Below are positions 7,357-14,954 of a stretch of 32,108 nt of DNA, piece by piece. A program made the position numbers and the translations under genes. Where the stretch lies: positions 1 to 32,108 of the forward strand of contig PABA01000091.1 in assembly GCA_002699025.1 (NCBI GenBank). Reading direction: 5' to 3'. The notes below the pieces were generated by a model. It was given only the letters and a program-made list of their open reading frames with translations, did no database searches and had not been told where the DNA came from. How positions within the stretch are numbered: the stretch's first letter is position 1; each line of letters begins with the position of its first letter. The stretch is from Sandaracinus sp. Its GTDB lineage: Bacteria > Myxococcota_A > Polyangia > Polyangiales > Houyiibacteriaceae.

Positions 7357-7969
7357 CGAGGCCGAGGCGCACGGCCGAACGCACGAGCCCCGCGACGTTC
7401 GACACGCCGAGCTTGCCCATGAGCCGGCTCCGGTGCCCCTCGATGGTCTTCACGCTGATGCCGAGGGCCCGCGCGATCTCCGGGCTCGAGCGCCCCTCGC
7501 CCACGAGCTGGAGCACCTCCCGCTCGCGGCTCGTCAGCCGCGCCTCGTCGGCCCCGCCGTCCGCGTCGAGCACGATCGCCGCCACCGCCGGGCTGAAGAA
7601 GGCCTCTCCACGCGCCACGGCCTCCACGGCCTTGCGCAGGTCGCCGAGCCCCGAGCCCTTCACCAGGTAGCCGCGCGCCCCCGCCCGGAGCGCCGGCCGC
7701 ACGTGGGCCGCCGTCGCGTGCATGCTCAGCACGACGACCTGCGTGTCCGGGCAGGCCTTCCGGATGCGCGCCGTCGCGTCGACGCCGTTCAGCTTCGGCA
7801 TGGCCAGGTCCATCACCACCACGTCGGGCGCGAGCTCCTCGGCCAGCGCCACGGCCTCGCGCCCGTCCGAGGCCTCCCCCACCACCTCGAAGTCGCTCTC
7901 CTCGGCGAGCAGGGCCCGGAGCCCCTCGCGTACGATGGTGTGGTCGTCGGCCAGCAGCACTCGGATCAT
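7346..7969 (-). CDS. NarL/LuxR-type response regulator
   Basis: 207 residues. The N-terminal receiver domain (1-120) has the acidic pair DD at 8-9, the phospho-acceptor Asp 54 (VVVMDLAMP), the conserved Ser/Thr position (VVLSMHA) and the Lys of YLVKG. A short linker leads to a LuxR-type helix-turn-helix at about 143-203 (LTSREREVLQLVGEG, SSPEIARALGISVKTIEGH). It is therefore a DNA-binding transcription factor activated by phosphotransfer from a HisKA_3 kinase. Its ATG overlaps the stop of the upstream kinase gene by ATGA, so the partner is very likely that kinase. It is the last gene of the binding protein-kinase-regulator run. Target genes cannot be told from this window. Confidence 0.95.
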   Translation of the reverse strand: MIRVLLADDHTIVREGLRALLAEESDFEVVGEASDGREAVALAEELAPDVVVMDLAMPKLNGVDATARIRKACPDTQVVVLSMHATAAHVRPALRAGARGYLVKGSGLGDLRKAVEAVARGEAFFSPAVAAIVLDADGGADEARLTSREREVLQLVGEGRSSPEIARALGISVKTIEGHRSRLMGKLGVSNVAGLVRSAVRLGLVQV

Positions 7970-9201
7970 GGCGTCTCCTCGATGGGCAGCTCGAGCAGGA
8001 TAGCCGTCCCTTCGCCCGGCGCGCTCGCGATCTCGAGCGAGCCGCCGAGGAGCTCGGCCCGCTCGCGCATGCCGCGGAGCCCGTGGCCGCCCTCCTCGAC
8101 GGCCGCGGGGTCGAAGCCGACGCCGTCGTCGCGCACCTCGAGGCGCAGCCGCTCGCCGAGCGCGAGGCGCAGCTCGATCCGCTCGGCGTCGGCGTGGCGC
8201 TGCGCGTTGTGGAGCGCCTCCTGCGCGACCCGGTAGGTCGCCGTCTCGAGGGCCGGCGCGAGGTCGAGCTCCGCCGGGGCCTCGAGGCGCACGTCGAGGC
8301 CGCTGGTCTCGCCGAGGTCGTCGCAGAGGCGGGCGAGCGCGTCCCCGAGGCCGACCTCGTCGAGCACCGAGGGGCCGAGCACCTCGACGGCGCCGCGGAC
8401 CTCGTCGATGACCTGGTCGACGAGGGCGAGGGGGCGCTCGGCGGCGGCCTCGCGGGCGGCGAGGAGCTGGAGCTGGAGTCGGATCCCCGTGAGCACCTGA
8501 CCGACGCCGTCGTGGAGCTCGCGGCCGATGGAGCGGCGCTCGGCCTCCTGGAGGGCGACGGCGCGCGCGCTGAGCTCGCGGAGGCGCCGGTCCCGATCCT
8601 CGAGGTCGGCGACGCGATCGGCGACCTGCCCCTCGAGGTCGGCGTTGAGGGCCTCGAGCTCGCGCTGGGAGGCGCGGAGATCGTCGATGAGGTCGCGGAT
8701 GCGCTGCTCGGCGGCCCCGAGGGCCCGGCGCGGGAGGAGCCAGAGGACCCCCGCGAGCAGGAGCCCGAGCGCGAAGAAGGGGAGGGCGAGGCCGAGGGCG
8801 GCGCGGCGGGCGCTCGCGAGCCCGACGGCGACCCAGACCTCGCCCGCGTCGCCGAGGGCAGCGCGCTCCCAGACGTGCGCCGGGGGCGCCCGCCCCGAGT
8901 CGGCGACCGGCACGCGGCGGTCGTCGTAGACGCGCACGGCGGCGGCGGCGGGCTCGGGCCGGTAGCGCCGGAGGTGCTCGACGACCTTCGGCGAGTCGTA
9001 GCGCCAGAGGATGGGCCGACGGGCGGCCTCGTGACCGAGCGTGGCGGCGAGCTCGCGGGCCACGCCGGCGCCGCGCTCCCGGAGCTCGTCGACGCGCACG
9101 ACGTAGTAGGCCGTGGGCGCGCTCGCGCCGACCACCGCGACCAGGGCGACCAGCACCGGCAGGCTCCGCGCCGCGAGCGTTCGAGAGAGGCCGAGGGGCA
9201 T
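7966..9201 (-). CDS. NarL-family sensor histidine kinase
   Basis: 411 residues. Two membrane segments (about 12-34 and 136-156) flank a periplasmic region of about 100 residues that is not recognised as a named sensor domain. A coiled-coil linker follows (about 160-215), then a HisKA_3 dimerisation box with the phospho-acceptor His 230 (RRSIGRELHDGVGQ). The C-terminal HATPase_c domain shows the N-box (AQEALHNAQRHADA) and G-boxes (DDGVGFD, GGHGLRGMRERA, GEGTAILLELP). The family autophosphorylates on His and passes the phosphate to a LuxR-type regulator, here encoded directly downstream with a 4-bp overlap. The ATG at 9201 shares one base with the stop of the upstream binding-protein gene (TGATG), so all three are probably made together. 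Confidence 0.95.
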   Translation of the reverse strand: MPLGLSRTLAARSLPVLVALVAVVGASAPTAYYVVRVDELRERGAGVARELAATLGHEAARRPILWRYDSPKVVEHLRRYRPEPAAAAVRVYDDRRVPVADSGRAPPAHVWERAALGDAGEVWVAVGLASARRAALGLALPFFALGLLLAGVLWLLPRRALGAAEQRIRDLIDDLRASQRELEALNADLEGQVADRVADLEDRDRRLRELSARAVALQEAERRSIGRELHDGVGQVLTGIRLQLQLLAAREAAAERPLALVDQVIDEVRGAVEVLGPSVLDEVGLGDALARLCDDLGETSGLDVRLEAPAELDLAPALETATYRVAQEALHNAQRHADAERIELRLALGERLRLEVRDDGVGFDPAAVEEGGHGLRGMRERAELLGGSLEIASAPGEGTAILLELPIEETP

Positions 9202-10301
9202 CAGTCGCGCCCTCCCACAACCCGTGCCCGTGCCCCTGCCCCTGCCCGTGCCCGAGTCCCCTCTCGGTCCCGACCCCGTCCCGCTCGAGCTCCGGCCCCG
9301 GCGCCCGCTCCGGCTTCTGCACCGGCTCCGGCTTCTGCACCGGCTCCGGCTTCTGCACCGGCTCCCGCTTCGGCTCCAGCTCCCGCTTCGGCCCCAGCTC
9401 CCGCTCCCGCTTCGGCTCCCGCTCCCGCGTCTGCACCGTCTCCCGCGCCCACGGCGTCTCCCGCCGCGCCCCGCGCTCCCACGCCCTCGTACCCCGCCTC
9501 CACCACGATCCCCCGCGCCACCTCCCCCTCCAGGAACGCCATCCACCCGCTCGCCCGCGCGTCACCCGCCCGCGCCGCCGCGATCAGCGGCTTCGTCACC
9601 CGCGTCGCCAACGCCACCGCCTGCGCCCGCGCCCCCCGCAGCCGCAGCTGCGCCGCGTCCGTCAGCCCGATCGCCCCCTCGACCTCGTCGAGCGCCCGCA
9701 CCATCGCGCCGTCCGTGTAGAGCACCTCGAAGCGCTGCGCGCGCACGGCCGCGTCGTGGGCCTCCGCGGCGCGCGGCCAGGTCTCCCGGAGCGCCCGCAC
9801 CGACGAGTCCCCGAGCTCCCGGAGCAGCGGCACCACCCGTCCCGCCTCCCCGCGGTAGAGGCGTACGAGCTCCTCCTCGCCCCAGGGCTCGGCGCGCCTC
9901 GGCGCCCGCGCGTTCGCCGCCAGCACGACCCGGGCCCGCGCGTAGGTCACCGTGCGCAGCCCCTCTCGCTCCGCCTCGCTCGGTGGCCGGGAGAGCAGGG
10001 CCACGTCGATGGCCCCGTCCCGCAGCGCGCGCACGCCGCCGCCCGATCCGATCGAGCCGTGCACCCGCACGCGCTCCCCGGTCTCCGCCTCGAAGGCGGC
10101 GGCGAGCCGGCGCGTCAGCGGGAGGTTGCTGCCCGAGCCGGCGAGCTGGAGCGCTTCTCCCGCGCGCCCGACCGGCGGCGGCGAGGCGGGCGCCACCGGG
10201 GGCTCCGGGCCGGCCTCGGCGCGGCGCGCCAGCGCCCAGGACGCGCCGAGCACCGCGACGACGACCAGCCCCGAGGCGATGACGGTCCAGGAGAGGCGCA
10301 C
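9201..10301 (-). CDS. Membrane-anchored PstS-like substrate-binding protein with Ala/Gly-rich tail
   Basis: 366 residues from a GTG start. Residues 5-25 form an N-terminal membrane segment with no lipobox and no obvious cleavage site, so it is probably anchored. Residues about 50-277 match a type-2 periplasmic phosphate-binding fold: AGSGSNLPLTRRLAAAFEAETG at the start, GSIGSGGGVRALRDGAIDVALLSR as the ligand-loop region, then a later GWMAFLEG helix. Residues 278-366 are a repetitive Ala/Gly/Glu tail (EAGAGA units) turning Arg-rich at the end. The first base of the downstream kinase's ATG is the last base of this TGA. No PstCAB permease is encoded nearby, so a sensory role, presenting a ligand to the kinase, is more likely than transport. 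This is inference from gene order. Confidence 0.8.
   Translation of the reverse strand: MRLSWTVIASGLVVVAVLGASWALARRAEAGPEPPVAPASPPPVGRAGEALQLAGSGSNLPLTRRLAAAFEAETGERVRVHGSIGSGGGVRALRDGAIDVALLSRPPSEAEREGLRTVTYARARVVLAANARAPRRAEPWGEEELVRLYRGEAGRVVPLLRELGDSSVRALRETWPRAAEAHDAAVRAQRFEVLYTDGAMVRALDEVEGAIGLTDAAQLRLRGARAQAVALATRVTKPLIAAARAGDARASGWMAFLEGEVARGIVVEAGYEGVGARGAAGDAVGAGDGADAGAGAEAGAGAGAEAGAGAEAGAGAEAGAGAEAGAGAEAGAGAGAGARAGRGRDREGTRARAGAGARARVVGGRD
9221..9253. repeat. Hexamer array (CCCSTG)n inside the 3' end of the binding-protein gene
   Basis: Six C3-C4 tracts with short spacers on the plus strand give a G-quadruplex motif on the coding (minus) strand, about 18 bp before the stop codon. 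In frame it encodes RARAGAGARAR. It is the same repeat type as those at 4735, 4959 and 14122. Confidence 0.8.
9307..9426. repeat. 18-bp tandem repeats encoding the EAGAGA tail
   Basis: The unit gctccggcttctgcaccg is exact at 9307-9324, 9325-9342 and 9343-9360 and then decays into cggctcccgctt-type copies to about 9426. On the minus strand it encodes EAGAGA hexapeptides of the binding protein's tail. Confidence 0.85.
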
Positions 10302-10350
10302 CGCCGGCCAGCTTGCGTCATGCGGCCGCGCGCAGAAAGCCCCGCGCGCG

Positions 10351-10965
10351 TCAGCCCTCGAGCTCGGGCACCTCGACGCCGAGGAAGGCCGCCGCCCGGA
10401 GCGCCGCGTCGAGGCTCAGCTTCGTCCCGCCGAGCGTGTTGCTCCGCGGGTCGATCACCACCTCCTCGGCGTCCCGGAGGTCCGCGCCGATCAGCGTCGT
10501 CTCCTGGAAGGTCGCCCCGGCGAAGCGCGAGCCGCGCAGGCAGGCGTCGCGGAGATCGGCCCCCGTGAAGACGGCCTCGTCGGCGACGCAGTCGCGCATG
10601 AGCAGCCCGCGCAGGCTCATCCCGGCGAAGCTCGCGTAGCGGAGCTGGCAGCCCTCGAAGGCGACCTCGAAGCCGAGGGCGTAGGCGAGGCTCCAGTCGA
10701 CGCCCATGAGCTTGCAGCGGGTGAAGCGGACGTCGCGGAAGGCGACGTCGTAGGCCGCGAGCATCGTCAGGTCGCAGCCCTCGAGCTCGCACTCGGTGAA
10801 GACCCCGCCGCGCAGCGTCGCCCGGTCCAGCGTGCAGCGCTCGAAGCGGCACCCCTCGAAGCGCTTCTTGCGCCACTCGGCGCCGCTCAGGCTCAGGTCG
10901 CGGAGCGTCTCGCCCTCGAGCTCGTCCGTTGCCTCCAGCGCCGCTTCGAGCTCCTCGCGGGTCAT
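10351..10965 (-). CDS. Pentapeptide-repeat protein
   Basis: 204 residues, no signal peptide. From about residue 20 to 180 the chain follows the A(D/N)LXX pentapeptide pattern: DLSLSGAEW, RFEGCRFERCTLDRATLRGG, VFTECELEGCDLT, FTRCKLMGVDW, ASFAGMSLRGLL, AVFTGADLRDACLRGSRFAGATF, TTLIGADLRDAEEV. These repeats build a right-handed quadrilateral beta-helix. Some family members (Qnr, MfpA, McbG) mimic DNA and protect gyrase; most have no known function, and nothing here selects a role. It lies 7 bp after the GT2 gene's stop and 49 bp before the binding-protein start, so it could be co-transcribed with both. Confidence 0.9.
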   Translation of the reverse strand: MTREELEAALEATDELEGETLRDLSLSGAEWRKKRFEGCRFERCTLDRATLRGGVFTECELEGCDLTMLAAYDVAFRDVRFTRCKLMGVDWSLAYALGFEVAFEGCQLRYASFAGMSLRGLLMRDCVADEAVFTGADLRDACLRGSRFAGATFQETTLIGADLRDAEEVVIDPRSNTLGGTKLSLDAALRAAAFLGVEVPELEG

Positions 10966-10972
10966 CGCGCCC

Positions 10973-11686
10973 CTACTTGCCGAGGTTGTACTTGGCGATG
11001 CAGTAGAGCGCGCGGACGCCGTCCTTCCAGCCGATCTTCTTGCCTTCGGCGTAGGTCCGGCCGCTGTAGGAGATGCCCACCTCGTAGATGCGCAGGCCCT
11101 GGCGCGCGAGCTTCGCGGTGATCTCCGGCTCGAAGCCGAAGCGGTCTTCTTCGATCAGGACCGCCTGGATCACCTCGCGGCGGAAGACCTTGTAGCAGGT
11201 CTCCATGTCCGTGAGGTTCAGGTTGGTCATCATGTTCGACATCAGGGTCAAGAACCGGTTGCCGACCATGTGCCAGAAGTAGAGGACCCGGTGCGACTCG
11301 CCGCCGATGAAGCGGGAGCCGTAGACCACGTCCGCGCGGCCGTCGACGATCGGCTCGAGCAGGCGCGGGTACTCGTTCGGGTCGTACTCGAGGTCCGCGT
11401 CCTGGATGATGACCACGTCGCCCGTGCAGGCCTGAAAGCCCGTGCGCAGCGCGGCGCCCTTGCCCTGGTTCCGCTCGTGCAGGATGACGACGACGTTGTC
11501 GTGGACCTTCTCGAGGGCCGCGAGCCGATCGCGCGTGCCGTCCGAGGAGCCGTCGTCGACGAGGATCAGCTCCTTGCCCTCGAAGGCCGAGGGCAGCTCG
11601 ACGGCCTGCACCCGGTCGACGATCTCGTCGATGGTCTGGAGCTCGTTGAAGACGGGGATGACGACGCTGAGACGCACCGAGCGCAT
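10973..11686 (-). CDS. GT2 family glycosyltransferase (dolichol-phosphate mannosyltransferase/GtrB-like)
   Basis: 237 residues from the ATG at 11686. The frame is open further upstream but the GT-A fold begins right after this Met ([12 protein letters not shown]). Visible motifs are VDDGSSDGT at 43-51, [12 protein letters not shown] near 73-83, the metal-binding DAD at 96-98 (QDADLEYDP), GSRFIGG near 125, and the acceptor-side [10 protein letters not shown]. The layout fits polyprenyl-phosphate sugar synthases, which move a sugar from a nucleotide donor to a lipid carrier at the inner membrane. There is no C-terminal membrane segment, as in the short Dpm1 class. It lies beside a GT-C membrane transferase that could use such a lipid-linked sugar. 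The donor sugar is not determinable from sequence. Confidence 0.9.
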   Translation of the reverse strand: MRSVRLSVVIPVFNELQTIDEIVDRVQAVELPSAFEGKELILVDDGSSDGTRDRLAALEKVHDNVVVILHERNQGKGAALRTGFQACTGDVVIIQDADLEYDPNEYPRLLEPIVDGRADVVYGSRFIGGESHRVLYFWHMVGNRFLTLMSNMMTNLNLTDMETCYKVFRREVIQAVLIEEDRFGFEPEITAKLARQGLRIYEVGISYSGRTYAEGKKIGWKDGVRALYCIAKYNLGK

Positions 11687-11795
11687 GAAGCACAGATCCC
11701 CGCCCGGTGCCAGCGCTCGGGCTCGCTTCCCGCCGCCGCCCGGCTCCCTTCGGCGCGCGTTCCCGAGCGGCTCCCGGGCGCCCCGGGCGCGGCCC

Positions 11796-13322
11796 TCAGA
11801 GGGCGGCGCGGGCGTCGTCGGCGGCGGAAGGGCGGAGCGCGCGCCAACGGAGCCGGCCGAGCGCGCGGAGGGCCCGGCTCGAGGCGGCGACGACGAGGGC
11901 GAAGAGGAGCGGCTCGACGAGGAAGCGGAAGCGGTTGTTCTCACCGATCTCCACGACCGAGGAGACGAGCCAGACGTAGAGGGCCGTGCCGCCGAGGAGC
12001 GTGAGGGTGGCGCGCGTGGCGCGGCTCTCGGGGCCGGGGACGAAGGTCCGCCAGAGCGCCCAGAGCGCGGCGAGGAGCACGAGCGCGAGCCAGCCCCAGG
12101 CGACGTGTGGCCAGGAGCGGGGGCCCCAGGCGGCGCGCGTCTCGTCGCCGGCGAAGGCGTAGGGCACGCCCCAGAGCGCGTCGTAGATCCGCGGGAGCGG
12201 GCCGAGGTGGGCGCGGTTCGGGGCGAGGAAGGCGTAGTCCGTGGTCGGCTTCCAGAAGATCTCGGCCGCCTTGCGGACGCTCTCGCCGTAGACCTCCGGG
12301 TGGTCCTCGAGCATCACGCGCGCGTCGGCCATGAAGCGCTCGGCGATGCGCACGTAGGCGGCGTGGTGGTAGTTGGGGTGACCGTTCGACTTGTAGGGCG
12401 CGCGGATCACCGGGTGCTCGGGCCAGTCCGCGGGGACGGCGCGCCAGGCGGAGGGGTAGCGGCGGAGCTCGGCGAAGGGGCCGACGAGGGAGAGGCGGGA
12501 GAGCGCGCCCTCGCGCACCTTCGCGCGCCGGACGGGGCCGGGCGCCTCGGCGACGGCGAGCTTGGCGACGCTCATGCCGAGCCAGCTGCTCGCCGTCGGG
12601 CGCCCGTAGAGGGCGAGGTTCTTCGCCGGGACGCTGGCCGCGAGGAGCAGCCCCGGGAGCGCGGCCCAGAGGAGCGCGCGGCGGCGCGAGGGCCGCGCGA
12701 AGGCGAGCACGGTGACGAGCACCGCCAGGAGCCAGAGCGGGTGGAAGAGGCTGCGGACGAGGGTGACGAGCGCGAAGAGGACGAAGGCGAGGGCCGCGGC
12801 GCGGGCGCTCCCCCGGGCGACGGCGCGGTGCGCGAAGAGCGCGCCGAGGACGAGGAGGGCGGCGACGGGGAAGCTGTAGAAGACCCAGCGCTCGTAGAGG
12901 ATCGAGGCCGGGCTGAAGGCGAAGAGGAGGGTGGCCGTGGCGGCGCCGAAGCGGCGGGTGCCGAGGCGGCGGAGCAGGGCGTAGAGGCCGCCGTGGAGGA
13001 GGAGCGCGAGGGCGAGGCCCGAGAGGAGGAAGGCGAGCGCCGGGTCGTCCGCGCGGACGTGGGCGCCGAGGAAGAGGTTGTAGAGCGGGGGCTGGGCGTG
13101 GTCGTAGAAGACGCTCCGCCAGAGGTCGTGCTCGAGGAGCTCGGGATCGAGGAACTGCCAGAAGTAGGGCAGCGTGGAGAGGTCCGGGCGGACGCCGAGG
13201 GCGTGGTAGAGGAGCCGGCTGAGGAGCGTGCCGACGAGCACGAAGGGGAGGACGCGATCGCGGGCGAGGCGCGCCTGGGCGTGGGCCGAGGGAGCCGCGA
13301 GATCGCGGGCGAGCGCGCGCAT
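11796..13322 (-). CDS. Multi-pass membrane glycosyltransferase (GT-C/GT39-like)
   Basis: 508 residues with about ten hydrophobic segments. The first periplasmic loop carries [20 protein letters not shown] and [13 protein letters not shown]; the acidic residue followed by 'QPPLYN' is the classic PMT/ArnT-type loop signature. A long loop near 270-390 ([20 protein letters not shown]) precedes the last helices, and a conserved [14 protein letters not shown] element near the C-terminus is common in this group. These enzymes transfer sugars from polyprenyl-phosphate carriers onto lipids, proteins or glycans on the outer face of the inner membrane. It starts 4 bp after the methyltransferase stop and lies 109 bp before the GT2 gene, so the three genes form a probable surface-glycan unit. 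The acceptor is unknown. Confidence 0.85.
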   Translation of the reverse strand: MRALARDLAAPSAHAQARLARDRVLPFVLVGTLLSRLLYHALGVRPDLSTLPYFWQFLDPELLEHDLWRSVFYDHAQPPLYNLFLGAHVRADDPALAFLLSGLALALLLHGGLYALLRRLGTRRFGAATATLLFAFSPASILYERWVFYSFPVAALLVLGALFAHRAVARGSARAAALAFVLFALVTLVRSLFHPLWLLAVLVTVLAFARPSRRRALLWAALPGLLLAASVPAKNLALYGRPTASSWLGMSVAKLAVAEAPGPVRRAKVREGALSRLSLVGPFAELRRYPSAWRAVPADWPEHPVIRAPYKSNGHPNYHHAAYVRIAERFMADARVMLEDHPEVYGESVRKAAEIFWKPTTDYAFLAPNRAHLGPLPRIYDALWGVPYAFAGDETRAAWGPRSWPHVAWGWLALVLLAALWALWRTFVPGPESRATRATLTLLGGTALYVWLVSSVVEIGENNRFRFLVEPLLFALVVAASSRALRALGRLRWRALRPSAADDARAAL

Positions 13323-13326
13323 GCCG

Positions 13327-14052
13327 TCAGGCGGGCTTCTGGGCGTGGCAGATCAGGCCGAGGCCGAGCGGCACGCGGAGGTGGTCCTCGAGGCGCACGA
13401 GGGGGACGAGCTTCTCGAAGGTGTGGACCTGCTTCGGGTCGGGCACGCGGCGGCGCAGGAGCTTGCCGTTGACCCACCAGCCGGCGAGGCCGAGGAGGTT
13501 CATGTACTCGAGGCGGTCGACGCGGAGGCCGGCGCCCTGCATGAGCGCGCGGAAGGCGCCGGTCGAGTAGCGGCGCCAGTGGCCGAGGGCCTCGTCCATG
13601 GGACCGAAGGCGAAGGCGCCAGCGGGGACGTAGGTGAGGAGCCAGCCGCCGGGGCGGAGCAGGTCCACGAGCTGGCGCACGGCGGCGGCGTCGTCGTGGA
13701 TGTGCTCGAGGACGTTCATGGAGATGACGACGTCGAAGCGGCGCGCGGCGAGGGCCGGGGGCGGCGGGTGGTCGAGGTCGAAGCGGTGGACCTCGGCGTG
13801 GGGGTGGGGGGCGAGCTCGGCGCGGAGCGTGTCGAGGTAGGCGTCCTCGACGTCGGTGGCGACGAGGCTGTCGGCGTCGCGGGCGAGGAGGCGGCTGATG
13901 TTGCCGATGCCGCTGCCGAGCTCGAGCACGTCGCCGCGGATGCGGTCGGCGAACTTGGCGTAGTACCAGGCGTTCAGGCGCGGCGTGCCGGCATGCATCT
14001 CGAGGACGCGGCTACCGGTGGGCTGGGCCTGCTCTCGCACCTCGCGGGACAC
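13327..14052 (-). CDS. Class I SAM-dependent methyltransferase
   Basis: 241 residues from a GTG start. Motif I is clear (DVLELGSGIGNISRLL, about residues 41-56), followed by the acidic end of strand 2 (LVATDVEDAYLD), motif II/III FDVVISMNVLEHIHDD and LLRPGGWLLTYVPAG. This is the Methyltransf_11/23 type. The C-terminal part (RYSTGAFRALMQGAGL, then LLGLAGWWVNG) is shared with methyltransferases found in glycan and lipid-modification clusters, which fits the glycosyltransferase genes 4 bp and about 1.6 kb downstream. The start is uncertain: there is no purine-rich ribosome-binding site before the GTG, and the ATG 18 codons later (MHAGTPRLNAWYY) also precedes the domain. The substrate is unknown. 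Confidence 0.9.
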   Translation of the reverse strand: MSREVREQAQPTGSRVLEMHAGTPRLNAWYYAKFADRIRGDVLELGSGIGNISRLLARDADSLVATDVEDAYLDTLRAELAPHPHAEVHRFDLDHPPPPALAARRFDVVISMNVLEHIHDDAAAVRQLVDLLRPGGWLLTYVPAGAFAFGPMDEALGHWRRYSTGAFRALMQGAGLRVDRLEYMNLLGLAGWWVNGKLLRRRVPDPKQVHTFEKLVPLVRLEDHLRVPLGLGLICHAQKPA

Positions 14053-14322
14053 GGGGAGGGGGAGTAGCAGGCCGAAGCGCGCGAAGCGAGCCCCGGCCGA
14101 AGCCCGCGAAGCGGGCGACGGCCCCCCTGCCCCTGCCCCTGCCCGTGCCCGTGCCCGCAGATCGGAATGGAGAACGACGGGGAGCGAGAGGAGCTCGAGC
14201 CCGAGCGATGAGCGCAGCCCGAGCGAGAGCCCATGCCCGAGCGAGAGCCCCCAGCTCCAGCCCGAACACTCCAGTCCAAGCCCCAGCTCCAGCCCGAGCC
14301 CCGAGCGCGAGCGGAGGGCCGC
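14053..14322. repeat. Intergenic repeat island
   Basis: Between the small lipoprotein gene and the methyltransferase gene the DNA is made of short degenerate repeats: gccgaag/gcgaagc units near 14071-14115, the hexamer array at 14122-14157, cccgagcgagagccc at 14218-14232 and again 14236-14250, and ccccagctccagcccga at 14249-14265 and 14281-14297. No gene is supported here. Confidence 0.7.
14122..14157. repeat. Hexamer array (CCCSTG)n, G-quadruplex motif on the minus strand
   Basis: Six C3-C6 tracts separated by tg/gtg spacers on the plus strand. The minus strand reads GGGCAC/GGGGCA repeats, a canonical G-quadruplex pattern, in the intergenic space downstream of the minus-strand lipoprotein gene and upstream of the methyltransferase. 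Confidence 0.85.
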
Positions 14323-14871
14323 TCAGGGGCGGGGCCCGTCCTCGGGACCGGCGCTCGGCGGCGCGTCGCCCGGCGGCGCGTCCTCCGTCGGCGCATCCGC
14401 CGGCTCCTCGGGCGCCTGCGCGGCCTCCTCCCGGCGCTGCCGTTCCCGGAGCGCGCGCGCCTCCGCCTCCAGTCTCGACGCCTCCTCTCGGGCGGCCTCG
14501 CGGCCGGCCGGGGTGTCCGTCACGCGCAGCGTCTCGTGCACCTCGCGCGGGCTCCGCGGGTCTCGCCGGTAGACGAGGGGAGCGTCCGCGCCGGGGAGCT
14601 CGAGCGTGAGCTCGTCTCCGTCCACGGAGACGCTCGCCGTGGTCTCCTCGCCATCGAGGGTCCAGCGCACGCGCCCGTCGTCGACGGCCTCCCACGTGCC
14701 GCTGCGAGGCGCGCCCTCGTCGACGAGCTCGAAGCGGTGGTCTTCGTGGAAGGCGACGGCGCGCCACTCCGCCGGGGCGCTCCAGCTCCCCACGTAGTCC
14801 GGCGAGCAGCCGAGGAGCGAGGCCGCGAGCGCCCCCCAGCCCAGAACCCGCGTCGCGGCGCGTCGCCTCAT
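14323..14871 (-). CDS. Small lipoprotein with beta domain and charged C-terminal helix
   Basis: 182 residues. The signal MRRRAATRVLGWGALAASLLGC has a lipobox (LLGC, Cys 22). Residues about 25-115 look like a small beta domain (YVGSWSAPAEWRAVAFHEDH, FELVDEGAPRSGTWE, RVRWTLDGEETTASVSVDGD, LTLELPGADAPLVYRR), of the kind seen in lipocalin-like or 'extracellular stress' lipoproteins that compare measured and expected values. Residues about 120-155 form a strongly charged helix (REEASRLEAEARALRERQRRE), probably a coiled coil, followed by a Pro/Asp/Ala-rich tail. No function is recognised. It lies downstream of the large GT-C gene on the same strand with an 83-bp gap. Confidence 0.75.
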   Translation of the reverse strand: MRRRAATRVLGWGALAASLLGCSPDYVGSWSAPAEWRAVAFHEDHRFELVDEGAPRSGTWEAVDDGRVRWTLDGEETTASVSVDGDELTLELPGADAPLVYRRDPRSPREVHETLRVTDTPAGREAAREEASRLEAEARALRERQRREEAAQAPEEPADAPTEDAPPGDAPPSAGPEDGPRP

Positions 14872-14954
14872 GGGGCGATTCTACCGCACGCCGGGCCGCC
14901 CCGCGGAAGCCGAGGGCTCGGTCGTCGTCGCGAGAGCGCGCGAGTCGCCATCGC

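Noticed and set aside
11442-13472. A 676-codon plus-strand Glu-rich frame
   Set aside because: It is antisense to the GT-C gene at 11796-13322, which has membrane helices and the QPPLYN loop.
14161-14322. Small Ser/Pro-rich gene in the repeat island
   Set aside because: Only short degenerate repeats are present, with no start context or conserved feature.
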